Below, piece by piece: positions 17,261 to 26,112 of a stretch of DNA of 64,000 nt. The notes below the pieces were generated by a model, which saw nothing but the letters and a program-made list of their open reading frames with translations, was not told where the DNA came from and searched no databases. Source of the DNA: Candidatus Poribacteria bacterium (lineage in GTDB: Bacteria > Poribacteria > WGA-4E > WGA-3G); contig JAPPBX010000090.1 in the NCBI GenBank assembly GCA_026702755.1, positions 124,001-188,000 on the forward strand, written 5' to 3'. Each line of letters begins with the position of its first letter. Within the stretch, counting starts at the first letter, position 1. Position numbers and translations under genes: made by a program.

Positions 17261-17365
17261 ATGCGGATTCTTCTTGATGAATGCTTGCCGAAAAAATTGA
17301 AGGCAGAATCCCTCGACTACATAATTTTCACTGCTAAGAAAGCTGATAGAAGAAATATTGCCTAA
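17261..17365 (+). pseudogene. Truncated DUF5615-like PIN toxin
   Basis: ATG 17261 opens a 34-residue frame beginning MRILLDECLPKKLK, the typical start of DUF5615 proteins with the first acidic PIN residues. The family is normally over 100 residues. After Leu18 the sequence no longer resembles the family and ends at TAA 17363. It lies 4 nt after the DUF433 stop codon. It is probably a deletion remnant, which leaves an antitoxin without an active toxin. Confidence 0.65.
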
Positions 17366-17389
17366 TCTAACATTTCTGCCCTGAAGTGC

Positions 17390-18010
17390 CTACTGCAATC
17401 CAGATAATGAATTCATAAGTTCTGCCAGTTGCTGCCAAACTTCATCAATCCTAGTTCCCCATTCGTTGATACGTTCATACCATCTCATTATTTGATCGAG
17501 TGTTAGTTTGGATTGGATTGTATCTTGATTGTCTATAATTTGCTTCAGGATTTTCATATCCTCAGATTCCATGAGAACCTTTACTTTATAGACAGATTGT
17601 TTCATCTCATCTATCCCTAGATCGTCCTTAAGAGTTCTATATAGGTAAAGATGAGTCTCAAGCAGTTCTTCCGAATAGTTTAGACAGTATTCGAGTCCTA
17701 GCTTGTTCCTTTCCTCCCACTCATTTGAATATATAAGGGCTTCGGATGCGACTAAATATTGTTTTACTATGTCTGAGTCTAGGTAATTTTCCGTTAGTTT
17801 GATGTAAGCCTCTGCGTCTTCTACGGCAGATTCTAAGCCGTTTATGGCTTGTTTCAAACCACTTTTTAATACTTGGTCCAGACACTTTGTCGCTTCCTCA
17901 CAATACTGTTTGGACAAGGAGGACTTCGCAAGTGACTCTGATGCTTTTAAGTATTGACCTAACTTGTCTAAGGTTATACTGTCTTCTAAAGACAAGCCTG
18001 ACTGATTCAT
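17390..18010 (-). CDS. Helical protein of unknown function
   Basis: 206 residues, rich in Leu, Glu, Lys and Ser, and predicted almost entirely alpha-helical with coiled-coil-like stretches (for example AINGLESAVEDAEAYIKL and HLYLYRTLKDDLGI). I do not recognise a family, and there are no signal or membrane segments. AAAGGAGATC precedes ATG 18010, so it is probably expressed. It lies on the same strand as, and 174 nt downstream of, the nuclease-methyltransferase gene, so it could be an accessory or immunity factor, or an unrelated passenger. Lower GC than its neighbours suggests transfer with the defence region. Confidence 0.55.
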   Translation of the reverse strand: MNQSGLSLEDSITLDKLGQYLKASESLAKSSLSKQYCEEATKCLDQVLKSGLKQAINGLESAVEDAEAYIKLTENYLDSDIVKQYLVASEALIYSNEWEERNKLGLEYCLNYSEELLETHLYLYRTLKDDLGIDEMKQSVYKVKVLMESEDMKILKQIIDNQDTIQSKLTLDQIMRWYERINEWGTRIDEVWQQLAELMNSLSGLQ

Positions 18011-18184
18011 CTTTCTGATCTCCTTTGCATAAAGTAAACATCAAATCGGTTACTTATGCATATAGACTCTGTAAGGAATAAAAAGGATAGTAAAATTTTC
18101 ACGATAAAAGACCAAAAGGCTTTGATTTCTGATGGATCTGCTGGTCCCAAACATCTCGCCGCGACAAAATTGTTTCGCATTCAC

Positions 18185-21073
18185 CTAAACCTCCGACTTC
18201 TTCCCACCGTGAATGCTCGGCTCTTGGGATAGCATTTTCCGAAGCAGTGCAAGCCCTTCATGTACATCAGGACGCTCCGCCTCCGTAATGCCAAGTACCT
18301 CTGATAACAACAACCGATCCAACTTATGACGCGTTGGATCTGTATCCATCTGATGAAAAGCGCGCAGCTCTCTGTCCTTCAACGCGTTAAAAATCTGTTC
18401 CGCGTTCACCAATCCATCAGCGGAGAGCCTGCGGACATCCAAAGTCGGCATCGCATCAAAGGCAGCACGACTCATTTTCCCGCGCCCCTGCTGTTGTGTA
18501 CCGCTATGCATCCAATGCGTAAGCAAGCCAAAAGTTGAATTGCACCACAACGTCCACGCATACTCGTATTTTTCGTCCGTGAAGCAAACGTTAGGGATTA
18601 AGGCAATGCCGAGTGCCTTTTCTTCCGTGAACATCACTGCTAACGAATTCGCATTAAACTGCAATTCCATATTATAGTGCGTTCGACTATTCAATTTCAA
18701 AATTCGCTGAACTTTTTCGTCCGAATTTGGGCGCGGGCGCGCGTGAGAATCTGGGGCGACAAGCATCGTTCGTTGGGAATCCGAAAGCACATGCCATAAG
18801 GCTGGATACTGTGCGGTGTCCGGACAACCTTTTTCTACATCAAACGCTCCTCTACCACCGCCACCGTATATGTCCTTTGGGCCTGCCCCGAGTGTCCCAA
18901 TTTCTGACGCGGGACAACATGGAAATTCAATAGCGTCTCTCTGACGTGGAAGCCGTATGTATCCGTTCGCGAGATGGTATGCAGCTTGAACGGCAACCAT
19001 ATCTTTCACGCGGGAAACAGCCCAACCCGTATCGCTCAGGACAAGCGGTGCTGAGATAACCTGCCCTATACTCGCATCGCCTATCATGAGGGGATCCCCC
19101 CCGGCCAGGCTGTCTCCAAGATGGCGGATGGTCTTAGGTTTCTCACGAATCTGCTTTGCGACTTCCAATGCCTCCAATTCACCCTCAGGAGAGCGCGTCA
19201 GACAGACGAACGTTCCGTGCCCTGTGTTCTTACCTACGCCTTTTGTTGCGACAACGAGACACTCTGCCATCCCCGTATCTGCCGAGAACGCGCTTTTCTC
19301 GATGCTCGCATCCGCGATCGTGACGACAAGCACATCGCGATATTCTTCTGTCCATAACTTCCGTACCTTGTACCAACTACTGCCAGTGATAGCCGTTGCG
19401 GGTAGCACAAATGCCATCTTGCCGTTTCGCTTTAGCATCCTGTCGGCGAGGTCGACGAAGTGTGCCCCCAGCCCTGTGTTATTGCCTGTGAGCTGACATT
19501 TCTGAGCTCTGAGCGAATCTCGCATTGCTGCCGCTGCCTTCTTGTCACCGAAAATGCTCTTTGGTACATTTGCGTTATTATCACCTGTTCGGGTATACGG
19601 TGGATTCTGGATAACGATGTCAAATTCGCCATGTCTGAATGCATCCCTAAGGTCAGTCGCTTCAGATCCGTGTCCAGCGGCGGTTTCTGTTGTATCTAAT
19701 GCCAACGGCAGTGTCCCCGCAGGATCACTGAGGAGGTTAAGGGCACCGATAGCGTAAAGTCCATCTGCACGCGGGGTGCCGTAAGGCATTGTGTGGATAC
19801 GCGTGCCACCGATGCGGACATCAGGATAGGTGCTAGCAATGATAGAGGCGGTCAGGTGTGCTGCGTTCGGTAAGATGTCACACCCAACGAGATTATTCTC
19901 CATCATGTACTGATGGATGGTTTTTCCTTCACCGCCTGCCTGCTCGTAAAGCATCAGCAGGCGTTGATAAACACCGTTGAGGAGTGAACCGGTACCGCAA
20001 GCGAAGTCCGCGATTTTTAGTTTTTTTGGATCTCCCTTGAGTTCCGGTAACACGAGGGCACAGAGAAGTGCAGAGGATTCGGGACGGGTATAATTCGCCT
20101 TGAGGATTTTCCGATTGTCAATGAGTTTCTGGAACACAATTCCAGCGAGTTCATGTTCTTGCGCAAGTCCCATCCTCTCTAATTCACGGGCGGTATCTCG
20201 CAGGACACTTAAAATCTCGCCGACGAGTTTGTCGTCGGCTGCGAGCGTCTGAACGAGATTGTAAGCGACGTTAAAAATCGGGGCATAGTTAACCTTTTTA
20301 ATTTCTCGCCACGCGCGGAGTACTTCGTCTGAATTGAGTTGTCCGTAATCGGCGGTGAGTTCACTGAGCGACGGGACTGCTTCTAAATCTGGTGTGCGGG
20401 CAAGGGAACTTTGGAACACAAGAGCGTTGCTGATAATCAGCATCGCCATTTGTGTTGTCTGTTCGCCGGGTTCCTGGACAAGGAGTTCTCCTATCCTTTC
20501 ACCGATATGCGGTCGGTCTTGAATCGCGCTATTGACAATGACAGCGGCACGGTGAATGCCGTTTTCCAACACCTCGGCGGCTTGCTCAATCTTCGTGATG
20601 GGTGTTGACCCGATGCGGATAGCAGTTGCGATGTCGGCAATGCTGCCGTGAAGCCATCCTTTTTTGGGAAATCTGTGAGGTTCGTCAACACTGAGCAGTG
20701 CATAAGCGAAATCGTATGACGCTTCTAAATTTTCGCGGATTTCGTCGCGTGGCATCGTGCGGAATCTCTGTGGAAGGCGGATCACTATTGCGCTGGCAAT
20801 TGTTTCGCCTGTTGTGCGGAGGGTCTTGCCCAAGTAATGTTCGCTTGCCTGTTTTTCACCTGTTTCATTGGGACCGCGTTTGTAGTCGATTTTCACCTCA
20901 ACTGCCATCGGATATCGCTCAACTGTACGGATGATCACATCGGGTTTCCTCTGATTTTCGAGGAGTGGTTTTGTCGTCTGCTCATAAATGCGCCATGTGG
21001 CACTCATCGGCATCAGGATTTCGACGAATAGGGTGGTGATGGTGTCTTCACTGTTGGTGGGTTGTCGGTTCAT
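18185..21073 (-). CDS. Single-chain restriction-modification enzyme: PD-(D/E)XK nuclease fused to N6-adenine methyltransferase
   Basis: 962 residues. Residues 44-61 hold PD (44-45) and EVK (59-61), the spacing of a PD-(D/E)XK nuclease site. A helical linker leads to a gamma-class methyltransferase with SAM motif DFACGTGSLL (356-365) and catalytic NPPY (490-493). The C-terminal 300 residues probably recognise the DNA target (SRAAFDAMPTL near the end). There is no helicase domain. This order (nuclease, methylase, recognition) is that of type IIG/IIL enzymes. ATG 21073 is chosen because the promoter at 21163-21192 would start transcripts near 21156, leaving an 83-nt leader. The nuclease assignment rests on the motif alone. 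Confidence 0.85.
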   Translation of the reverse strand: MNRQPTNSEDTITTLFVEILMPMSATWRIYEQTTKPLLENQRKPDVIIRTVERYPMAVEVKIDYKRGPNETGEKQASEHYLGKTLRTTGETIASAIVIRLPQRFRTMPRDEIRENLEASYDFAYALLSVDEPHRFPKKGWLHGSIADIATAIRIGSTPITKIEQAAEVLENGIHRAAVIVNSAIQDRPHIGERIGELLVQEPGEQTTQMAMLIISNALVFQSSLARTPDLEAVPSLSELTADYGQLNSDEVLRAWREIKKVNYAPIFNVAYNLVQTLAADDKLVGEILSVLRDTARELERMGLAQEHELAGIVFQKLIDNRKILKANYTRPESSALLCALVLPELKGDPKKLKIADFACGTGSLLNGVYQRLLMLYEQAGGEGKTIHQYMMENNLVGCDILPNAAHLTASIIASTYPDVRIGGTRIHTMPYGTPRADGLYAIGALNLLSDPAGTLPLALDTTETAAGHGSEATDLRDAFRHGEFDIVIQNPPYTRTGDNNANVPKSIFGDKKAAAAMRDSLRAQKCQLTGNNTGLGAHFVDLADRMLKRNGKMAFVLPATAITGSSWYKVRKLWTEEYRDVLVVTIADASIEKSAFSADTGMAECLVVATKGVGKNTGHGTFVCLTRSPEGELEALEVAKQIREKPKTIRHLGDSLAGGDPLMIGDASIGQVISAPLVLSDTGWAVSRVKDMVAVQAAYHLANGYIRLPRQRDAIEFPCCPASEIGTLGAGPKDIYGGGGRGAFDVEKGCPDTAQYPALWHVLSDSQRTMLVAPDSHARPRPNSDEKVQRILKLNSRTHYNMELQFNANSLAVMFTEEKALGIALIPNVCFTDEKYEYAWTLWCNSTFGLLTHWMHSGTQQQGRGKMSRAAFDAMPTLDVRRLSADGLVNAEQIFNALKDRELRAFHQMDTDPTRHKLDRLLLSEVLGITEAERPDVHEGLALLRKMLSQEPSIHGGKKSEV

Positions 21074-21162
21074 AGGTTCTCTTATACGAGTAAAAAAGAA
21101 ATGCAGAGACTTCCTTTCGTAAATTAATGGTTTCAATTGCAATATCAATTCTGCTTAACATT

Positions 21163-21192
21163 ATTATAGCATATCTGGCAAATAGATGTCAA
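21163..21192 (-). promoter_or_regulatory. Strong promoter of the restriction-modification gene
   Basis: Read on the minus strand: TTGACA (21192-21187), an 18-nt spacer ending in TGC, and TATAAT (21168-21163). Both hexamers are perfect consensus and the -10 is extended. It is the best promoter-like site in the window. Confidence 0.75.
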
Positions 21193-21339
21193 TTGAATAG
21201 ATGGAATTAATACACATGCCGCCCCGCTGGGGCTAAAGATTGTGGTGGTGTGTTTTCTACAAACATACTGAAAAAATACCCAAGCAAGTAAACCCGACAA
21301 GACTAAAGAAGTACCGTGTTGGGTTTCAATCCATAGGTA

Positions 21340-22932
21340 TCAATTAGCAGAAGAGGTTTCCTGCACCACAGGAATGACATAACTTCGAATCTGCACGCCG
21401 TCCACAACTTCCGTCTGTACGCCCCGTTCTGGCTTCCTGCGATGATCAAAGACGACGTAGTACCCCTCGCTGACTCCTTCCGTTTTGAGATAAGTAGCGA
21501 GTTGTTTCTTCCCTGCCTCATAACGGACGTTGCCTCTCCAAATCTTTGTTTCAACAATGTATTTCTGCTGCTTGTGAAGGATAAGGAGATCCATCTTACC
21601 CGCGCCTGTTCCGACTTCAAAAGACATGACCCCTCCCACTGCCTTGACAAACGAGTCGAGGTAGGTAAGGAGGAGGTGTCTACCTACATATTCTTGTGGA
21701 GTTTCTGGAACCTGTAGAATCTTGAAACCTACGCGTGTGATAAAATCTCGAAAGTTATCAAGGAGGCGGTCGATCTCAAGTTGTCCTCCGGGGGTGAGGT
21801 AACTGTGGAATCCGTTGCTATTGTCTTCCGCGAAGTAGTCTCGTTCTAATCCGTTCACGGTTGGCGTGAACGCTTCTATGATGCAATGCAGATAAATCGG
21901 GTTAATAATCTCACATTTTCCATCTGTGCCTTTGACGATAACCCCATAAGTGGCGAGTTCACTGATGAGCGGATCACGTGGATTGAAGCGTACCCCCTCC
22001 TCGTACGACATGATGTCCATGAGGAGCGTTTCAAAGCGGCGATCCCTGCGGATATTTGTCACGAGGTGTGTCAGGTTGGTATTATCTTCCCCAAGCAGTT
22101 GTTCATAAGCTTTTACAAAGTGTGCCATCGTAATGGTGTTCGTTTTGGGAATGTCGAGTTCCTCAGTGAGAATTTGTGCGGTGCGGTTTACAAGAAAGGG
22201 TTGCCCGGCGGTCTGTGTGTGAATAGATTTCACGACCTCAGGAACGAAGGCTTGTCCGACTTCTTGGGTATACTGTCCGAAGAGCTCACCTACCTGCTCA
22301 AGGGTGAAATTGGGCAAATGAAGTTCATCTTGGATATTAAAGGGTGAGATGGATCGGTCATAATCAAGCTGCATTATACTTTTGACACCGACGATACCGA
22401 CACTGTGCGGGCATAGAAACATATCAGACAGGTATATGTGACGAAGTGTATAAAGAAAATCACTCACAAGGCTTTGAGGAATGCCATCAAACTCATCAAT
22501 GAGGAGAACGACCCGCTGCTTACCAAGCAAATTTCCAAGTCGTTCAAAGAACGTCACCATTGAAAAAGCATCTGTCAGTTGTGTGCTCTCTAAAAATTGT
22601 GTTAGTGCTGTGGAAGGAACCTCGCCGCGTTCTTGAAAAACAAACTGGATCTGCCAACGCATCATTTGGTAAAGCCGCTCATAAAAAGTGGCAGCAGAAG
22701 TGTTACGCTGTATTTGAAAATCTATTTGAATGGGAAAGTAGGTTGGATCCTCGGCTGTGAGCGTAGCGAGTGCCCATCGAAAGAAGGTTGTCTTTCCAGT
22801 TTGGCGCGGCGCAAAAAGAACGATGTACCGTCCCTCTTTAATGCGGTTGATGAAGTCTTTAACCTCTGCTGTGCGGGCAACAACATAGTGCTGGTCCGGC
22901 CGCACAGTGCCTCGGGTTCCAAATGTTCTCAT
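21340..22932 (-). CDS. AAA-like ATPase with C-terminal PD-(D/E)XK nuclease-like domain
   Basis: 530 residues. Walker A is APRQTGKTT (41-49) and Walker B is VVLLIDEFDG, typical of the AAA-ATPase_like/AAA_14 STAND-related group. A winged-helix-like region is followed by a C-terminal domain with GKMDLLIL and YIVETKIWRG, the D...ExK core of the PDDEXK_9 (DUF1703-like) family. Such genes are frequent in mobile and defence regions; their biochemical role is not settled. ATG 22932 has AAGGAGG 6 nt upstream. It lies about 270 nt upstream of the R-M gene on the same strand, but the R-M gene has its own promoter. Cooperation is inferred. Confidence 0.82.
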   Translation of the reverse strand: MRTFGTRGTVRPDQHYVVARTAEVKDFINRIKEGRYIVLFAPRQTGKTTFFRWALATLTAEDPTYFPIQIDFQIQRNTSAATFYERLYQMMRWQIQFVFQERGEVPSTALTQFLESTQLTDAFSMVTFFERLGNLLGKQRVVLLIDEFDGIPQSLVSDFLYTLRHIYLSDMFLCPHSVGIVGVKSIMQLDYDRSISPFNIQDELHLPNFTLEQVGELFGQYTQEVGQAFVPEVVKSIHTQTAGQPFLVNRTAQILTEELDIPKTNTITMAHFVKAYEQLLGEDNTNLTHLVTNIRRDRRFETLLMDIMSYEEGVRFNPRDPLISELATYGVIVKGTDGKCEIINPIYLHCIIEAFTPTVNGLERDYFAEDNSNGFHSYLTPGGQLEIDRLLDNFRDFITRVGFKILQVPETPQEYVGRHLLLTYLDSFVKAVGGVMSFEVGTGAGKMDLLILHKQQKYIVETKIWRGNVRYEAGKKQLATYLKTEGVSEGYYVVFDHRRKPERGVQTEVVDGVQIRSYVIPVVQETSSAN

Positions 22933-22998
22933 TTCTCCCTCCTTGTGCTTAACACGCCCGCTATTCATTATACTGCATCCAAAGGCAATTATCTATAA

Positions 22999-23829
22999 CT
23001 ACCACATCACCGTACCACCGGTGTTGATATCCTGCCCCGTCATGTTAGCGGAATCATCTGAGGCGAGGAACACTGCCAACGCAGCAGCATCCTCAGATCC
23101 TGAACCTTTATCGCTATAGCCCTCATCCGAGCACCATCTCCCGGCGATGACGCTCTTCGGGTTCGTCTGTTTATATCGCTCACGCAACGCGTCTTCATCA
23201 AAAGGTTTGTTCATGTACTCCGCTCTGCCCCTCGCGAGTTCCAGGCTTCTCTCCAAGTGCCAACCCGGACAGATGGCGTTGACGGTGATATTGTAACGTC
23301 CGACATCGGCAGCGAGTGTGCGCGTGAAACCGATAACTCCCATCTTAGAAGTCGCATAAGGTGCCCTATGCGAAAGCGGCTGTTTGCCTGTTCCAGAACT
23401 GAAGTTTATGATTTTTCCGTATTCCTTTCGGATCATCTCCGGTAGGACGGCTTTAGAACAGATAAACAACGAATCGAGGTTAACCTCAAGTGTGCGCCGC
23501 CATTCCTCCAAAGACATGTCCCAGACATCCTTCGTTGGTCCAGCAATGCCGACAACATTGGCGAGGATATCGACGGTGCCGAATTTCTCGATGGTGGCAG
23601 CGACCATCTCATCGACGGGTGCTTCTTGCGAAACATCGGTCTCAAAACAGATGACATCTCCACCAGCGGCTCTAATCTCTGAACCGACCTTTGCCTCTAA
23701 CGCTTGCACAGGAATAACATCACAGATGGAAACCGCTGCGCCTTCCTTTGCGAATCTCCGCGCGACTGCTTCCGCGTGCCCTCTGGCAGCACCCGTTACG
23801 ATTGCGACTTTGCCCTCTAATCTGCCCAT
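22999..23829 (-). CDS. SDR family NAD(P)-dependent dehydrogenase
   Basis: 276 residues. The cofactor motif is TGAARGHAEA near residues 12-20; ILANVVGIAG takes the place of the NNAG segment; the catalytic residues are Ser in INFSSGTGK and Tyr/Lys in APYATSKMG. A 20-residue insertion around GRWCSDEGYSDKGSGS sits near the substrate lid and is unusual. ATG 23829 gives the standard N-terminus (MGRLEGKVAIVTG) with GGGGA upstream; the longer frame start has no support. The substrate is unknown. Confidence 0.88.
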   Translation of the reverse strand: MGRLEGKVAIVTGAARGHAEAVARRFAKEGAAVSICDVIPVQALEAKVGSEIRAAGGDVICFETDVSQEAPVDEMVAATIEKFGTVDILANVVGIAGPTKDVWDMSLEEWRRTLEVNLDSLFICSKAVLPEMIRKEYGKIINFSSGTGKQPLSHRAPYATSKMGVIGFTRTLAADVGRYNITVNAICPGWHLERSLELARGRAEYMNKPFDEDALRERYKQTNPKSVIAGRWCSDEGYSDKGSGSEDAAALAVFLASDDSANMTGQDINTGGTVMW

Positions 23830-23955
23830 GAAAAACTTTCCCCTTGTTTGCGAATGAAAATAGACATAGTGTGTTAACAGCATAGCAGAGGAAGTCGCTG
23901 GTGTCAATTGTAATTGGAGAATTGGGATTCGGAGATCCCTCCTACAAAGGAGACT

Positions 23956-23984
23956 TTGACAAATTTCAGTATCTGATATACACT
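23956..23984 (+). promoter_or_regulatory. Promoter of coaE, possibly giving a leaderless transcript
   Basis: TTGACA (23956-23961), a 17-nt spacer and TACACT (23979-23984). Transcription would start at about 23990-23992, at the ATG itself (23992), and no Shine-Dalgarno sequence is visible before that ATG. Confidence 0.5.
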
Positions 23985-23991
23985 CAAAAGC

Positions 23992-24648
23992 ATGAAAACA
24001 GAAACGACACACCACGCACGCGGCACCATCGTCGGGATTACAGGCGGGATTGCCTGCGGAAAAACGACCGTCTCAGATTTGCTCGCTGAAAAGGGCGCGA
24101 TTCCGATCAATGCAGACGAAATCGGACACCAACTCCTCAAGGCGGACAGTCCTGTTATCAATGAACTTACCAAGGCATTTGGACAGGAGATTCTGGACGC
24201 ATCTGGAGATGTCAGCAGGAAAAAACTGGGGGCAATTGTTTTCAAGGATAAAGCCGCCCGAGAACGATTGAACAGTATCCTGCATCCGTTGATTATCGAA
24301 CGTTCACGCGGGCAGGCACGCCAACTCGTCACGGAAGACCCGACGTGCGTCGTGCTACTCGACGCGCCGCTCCTTATCGAAGCCGGTGCTTATGACACCG
24401 TTGATCTGATAGTCGTCGTGACGGCATCACCGGAGGCGCAGCTGCGACGCACATTAGAACGCAGTGTCGCGCAAGGGAGACCCCTCACGGAAACCGAGGT
24501 TCAGGCACGGATTGATTCACAGATGCCAGTCTCAGAAAAAGTCAAGTATGCGGATGTTGTTATAGAGAATGAAGGGACGCTTGAAGAGCTCTGTATGCAG
24601 GTGGATGCGCTTTGGGAGAGACTTCAGGCTAATCCCACATCAGATTGA
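23992..24648 (+). CDS. coaE: Dephospho-CoA kinase
   Basis: 218 residues. The P-loop is GGIACGKT (18-25), and INADEIGHQLL carries the conserved Asp that positions dephospho-CoA. LHPLIIE and VVLLDAPLLIE follow, then a lid with arginines. It transfers phosphate from ATP to dephospho-CoA, the last step of CoA synthesis, in the cytosol. Its 3' end overlaps the convergent modC gene by 20 nt. Family identity is clear from motif order and length (usual 200-210 residues). Confidence 0.95.
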   Translation: MKTETTHHARGTIVGITGGIACGKTTVSDLLAEKGAIPINADEIGHQLLKADSPVINELTKAFGQEILDASGDVSRKKLGAIVFKDKAARERLNSILHPLIIERSRGQARQLVTEDPTCVVLLDAPLLIEAGAYDTVDLIVVVTASPEAQLRRTLERSVAQGRPLTETEVQARIDSQMPVSEKVKYADVVIENEGTLEELCMQVDALWERLQANPTSD

Positions 24649-25702
24649 TAGCACTTGCCTTAATGACACAGTAAACCGCTAACCCCTCCGTCAATTGCAA
24701 CTGTTCCCGCGCTTCGTGTGTGATTTTCACGACAAGGTGATGCCGTTCAACGAGAATAGATACCCATGTTCTTTCGTTCTTGATATCAAGATTCCGAATT
24801 TTTCCCGGTAATACGTTACGGGCACTAATCGAGAGATTCGGCTCAAGCGAGATAATAATATCCTCAGCACGGATAGCAACTGGAACGACTTCGCCGACCT
24901 CAATATCAATATAAGGTATCATCAGGGATTGACTTCCGATTTCCAACGAAGTCAAACCGCGAGGCTTGTCTGAAGCCGTCACAGGAAGGAACAGAATATT
25001 TTCGACCCCAGTCAATTGTGCGATGGGCATTGCGGAAGGCGCAGTTAACAATCGGTGCGGTGCGCCTCTCGCCATAATTTCACCATCAGCGAGCAGGAAG
25101 GCTTCGTCAGCGAGTGCCATTGCCTCGGAAAAAACATGGGTAACGTAAAGGATAGGGATCGCAAAGGTTTCTTTAACGTGGTGCAGATACGGTATAATCC
25201 GATTTTTCAGTGCACTATCAAGCGAAGCAAGGGGTTCATCCATCAGAAGCATTCGCGGCTCCATAGCGAGTGCGCGCGCGATCGCAACCCGTTGACGTTG
25301 ACCCCCAGAGAGTTCATTCGGATACCGCTGAAGCAATTCGGTAATTTCAAGTACTTCTATCGCAGCCGATGATTCTCGCGAATTCGGTTGCCCATATCGG
25401 ATGTTCTGCGCAACCGTGAGATGTGGAAAAAGGTACCCCTCCTGAAAAACATAGCCGAACCGCCGCTTTTCAGGTGGCAGATTAATTTTAGAGGCAGACG
25501 CGTAAAGGATCTCGTCTCCAAAAGCGATCTCACCCTCATCCGGTGTCAACGTGCCGCTAACGCAATTGAGAAGCGTGCTTTTACCACTCCCAGATACACC
25601 CAAAAACGCCGAAACCTTCGTTTCCAGCGTGCAATTGACATCTAACGTGAAACTACCGAGGCTTTTGCGAAAATCGAGTCTGATTTCGGTGCTATCTGCC
25701 AC
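24629..25702 (-). CDS. modC: Molybdate ABC transporter ATP-binding protein
   Basis: 357 residues. Walker A is GVSGSGKST (35-43), the Q-loop is YVFQEGYLFPHLTV, the signature is LSGGQRQRVAIARAL and Walker B is MLLMDEPLASLD. The C-terminal 120 residues form a MOP/TOBE domain that binds oxyanion (VPVAIRAEDIIISLE, then TWVSILVERHHLVVKIT), as in ModC. It powers molybdate import with ModB and ModA encoded upstream. The start is GTG 25702 with GAGGG upstream. It is separated from modB by a small membrane-protein gene and a family A repeat. The end overlaps coaE. Confidence 0.93.
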   Translation of the reverse strand: MADSTEIRLDFRKSLGSFTLDVNCTLETKVSAFLGVSGSGKSTLLNCVSGTLTPDEGEIAFGDEILYASASKINLPPEKRRFGYVFQEGYLFPHLTVAQNIRYGQPNSRESSAAIEVLEITELLQRYPNELSGGQRQRVAIARALAMEPRMLLMDEPLASLDSALKNRIIPYLHHVKETFAIPILYVTHVFSEAMALADEAFLLADGEIMARGAPHRLLTAPSAMPIAQLTGVENILFLPVTASDKPRGLTSLEIGSQSLMIPYIDIEVGEVVPVAIRAEDIIISLEPNLSISARNVLPGKIRNLDIKNERTWVSILVERHHLVVKITHEAREQLQLTEGLAVYCVIKASAINLMWD

Positions 25703-25713
25703 AGTGAACCCTC

Positions 25714-26010
25714 TTACTCAAATCCGCCGCCATCAAATCCGCCACCGTCGAATCCACCACCGTCATCCACGCTGTCAAATCCATCAGAACCCGCATCTTT
25801 AGGTGGATCGTCATCATCATATACCTCACTGAGTATCAAGCCAGTCAAAAGCATATCCTCATAGCCTCCATCAGCATGATCAACAGTATCCGTATTGTCA
25901 GTTTGATCTTTTTTGTTTTTATCTGCGTTTTTTTGTGAACGTCGGTATAGATACCAGACGAGCGCACCACAAGCGATTAAGCCTAAAAATATCCACATTT
26001 CCAAACCCAC
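25714..26010 (-). CDS. Small single-span membrane protein with GGGFD repeats
   Basis: 98 residues from GTG 26010 (AAGGAG 7 nt upstream). One N-terminal transmembrane helix (MWIFLGLIACGALVWYLY) is followed by basic RRSQKN and then a strongly acidic Asp-rich tail ending in three GGGF(D/E) repeats. Asp-rich and Gly-Phe tails occur at the C-terminus of some TPM-domain membrane proteins, but no such domain is present here. It lies between modB and modC on the same strand, 11 nt upstream of modC, so it is probably translated from the same transcript. I do not recognise the family. The DNA repeat coding for GGGFD may vary in copy number. Confidence 0.6.
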   Translation of the reverse strand: MGLEMWIFLGLIACGALVWYLYRRSQKNADKNKKDQTDNTDTVDHADGGYEDMLLTGLILSEVYDDDDPPKDAGSDGFDSVDDGGGFDGGGFDGGGFE

Positions 26011-26057
26011 TGTTTTTCTCCTTTTTTTCAAATCGAGATCAATACATTATGCACGCC

Positions 26058-26106
26058 GCTGGCGAGGTTTTAAACCTCGCCAGCAAAGGATGCTGCGTAA
26101 GTTCTA
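26058..26106. repeat. Family A palindrome between modB and the small membrane protein
   Basis: 13-bp arms GCTGGCGAGGTTT (26058-26070) and AAACCTCGCCAGC (26072-26084) around one T, followed by AAAGGATGCTGCGTAAGTTCTA. It splits the mod operon between modB and modC and could lower downstream expression. Confidence 0.88.
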
Positions 26107-26112
26107 TTATGT

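Noticed and set aside
21221-21233. GCCCC-GCT-GGGGC hairpin as terminator of the AAA/PD-(D/E)XK gene
   Set aside because: It is followed by no T-run on the minus strand and lies 107 nt past the stop codon; the evidence is too weak.
22722-22922. Short frames opposite the AAA/PD-(D/E)XK gene and many similar ones elsewhere
   Set aside because: They lie entirely inside recognised genes in other frames and show no protein-like conservation or ribosome sites.
23829-24015. SDR start at 24015 (62 extra residues)
   Set aside because: The extra part overlaps the coaE gene on the other strand and its promoter, and the standard SDR N-terminus begins at 23829.
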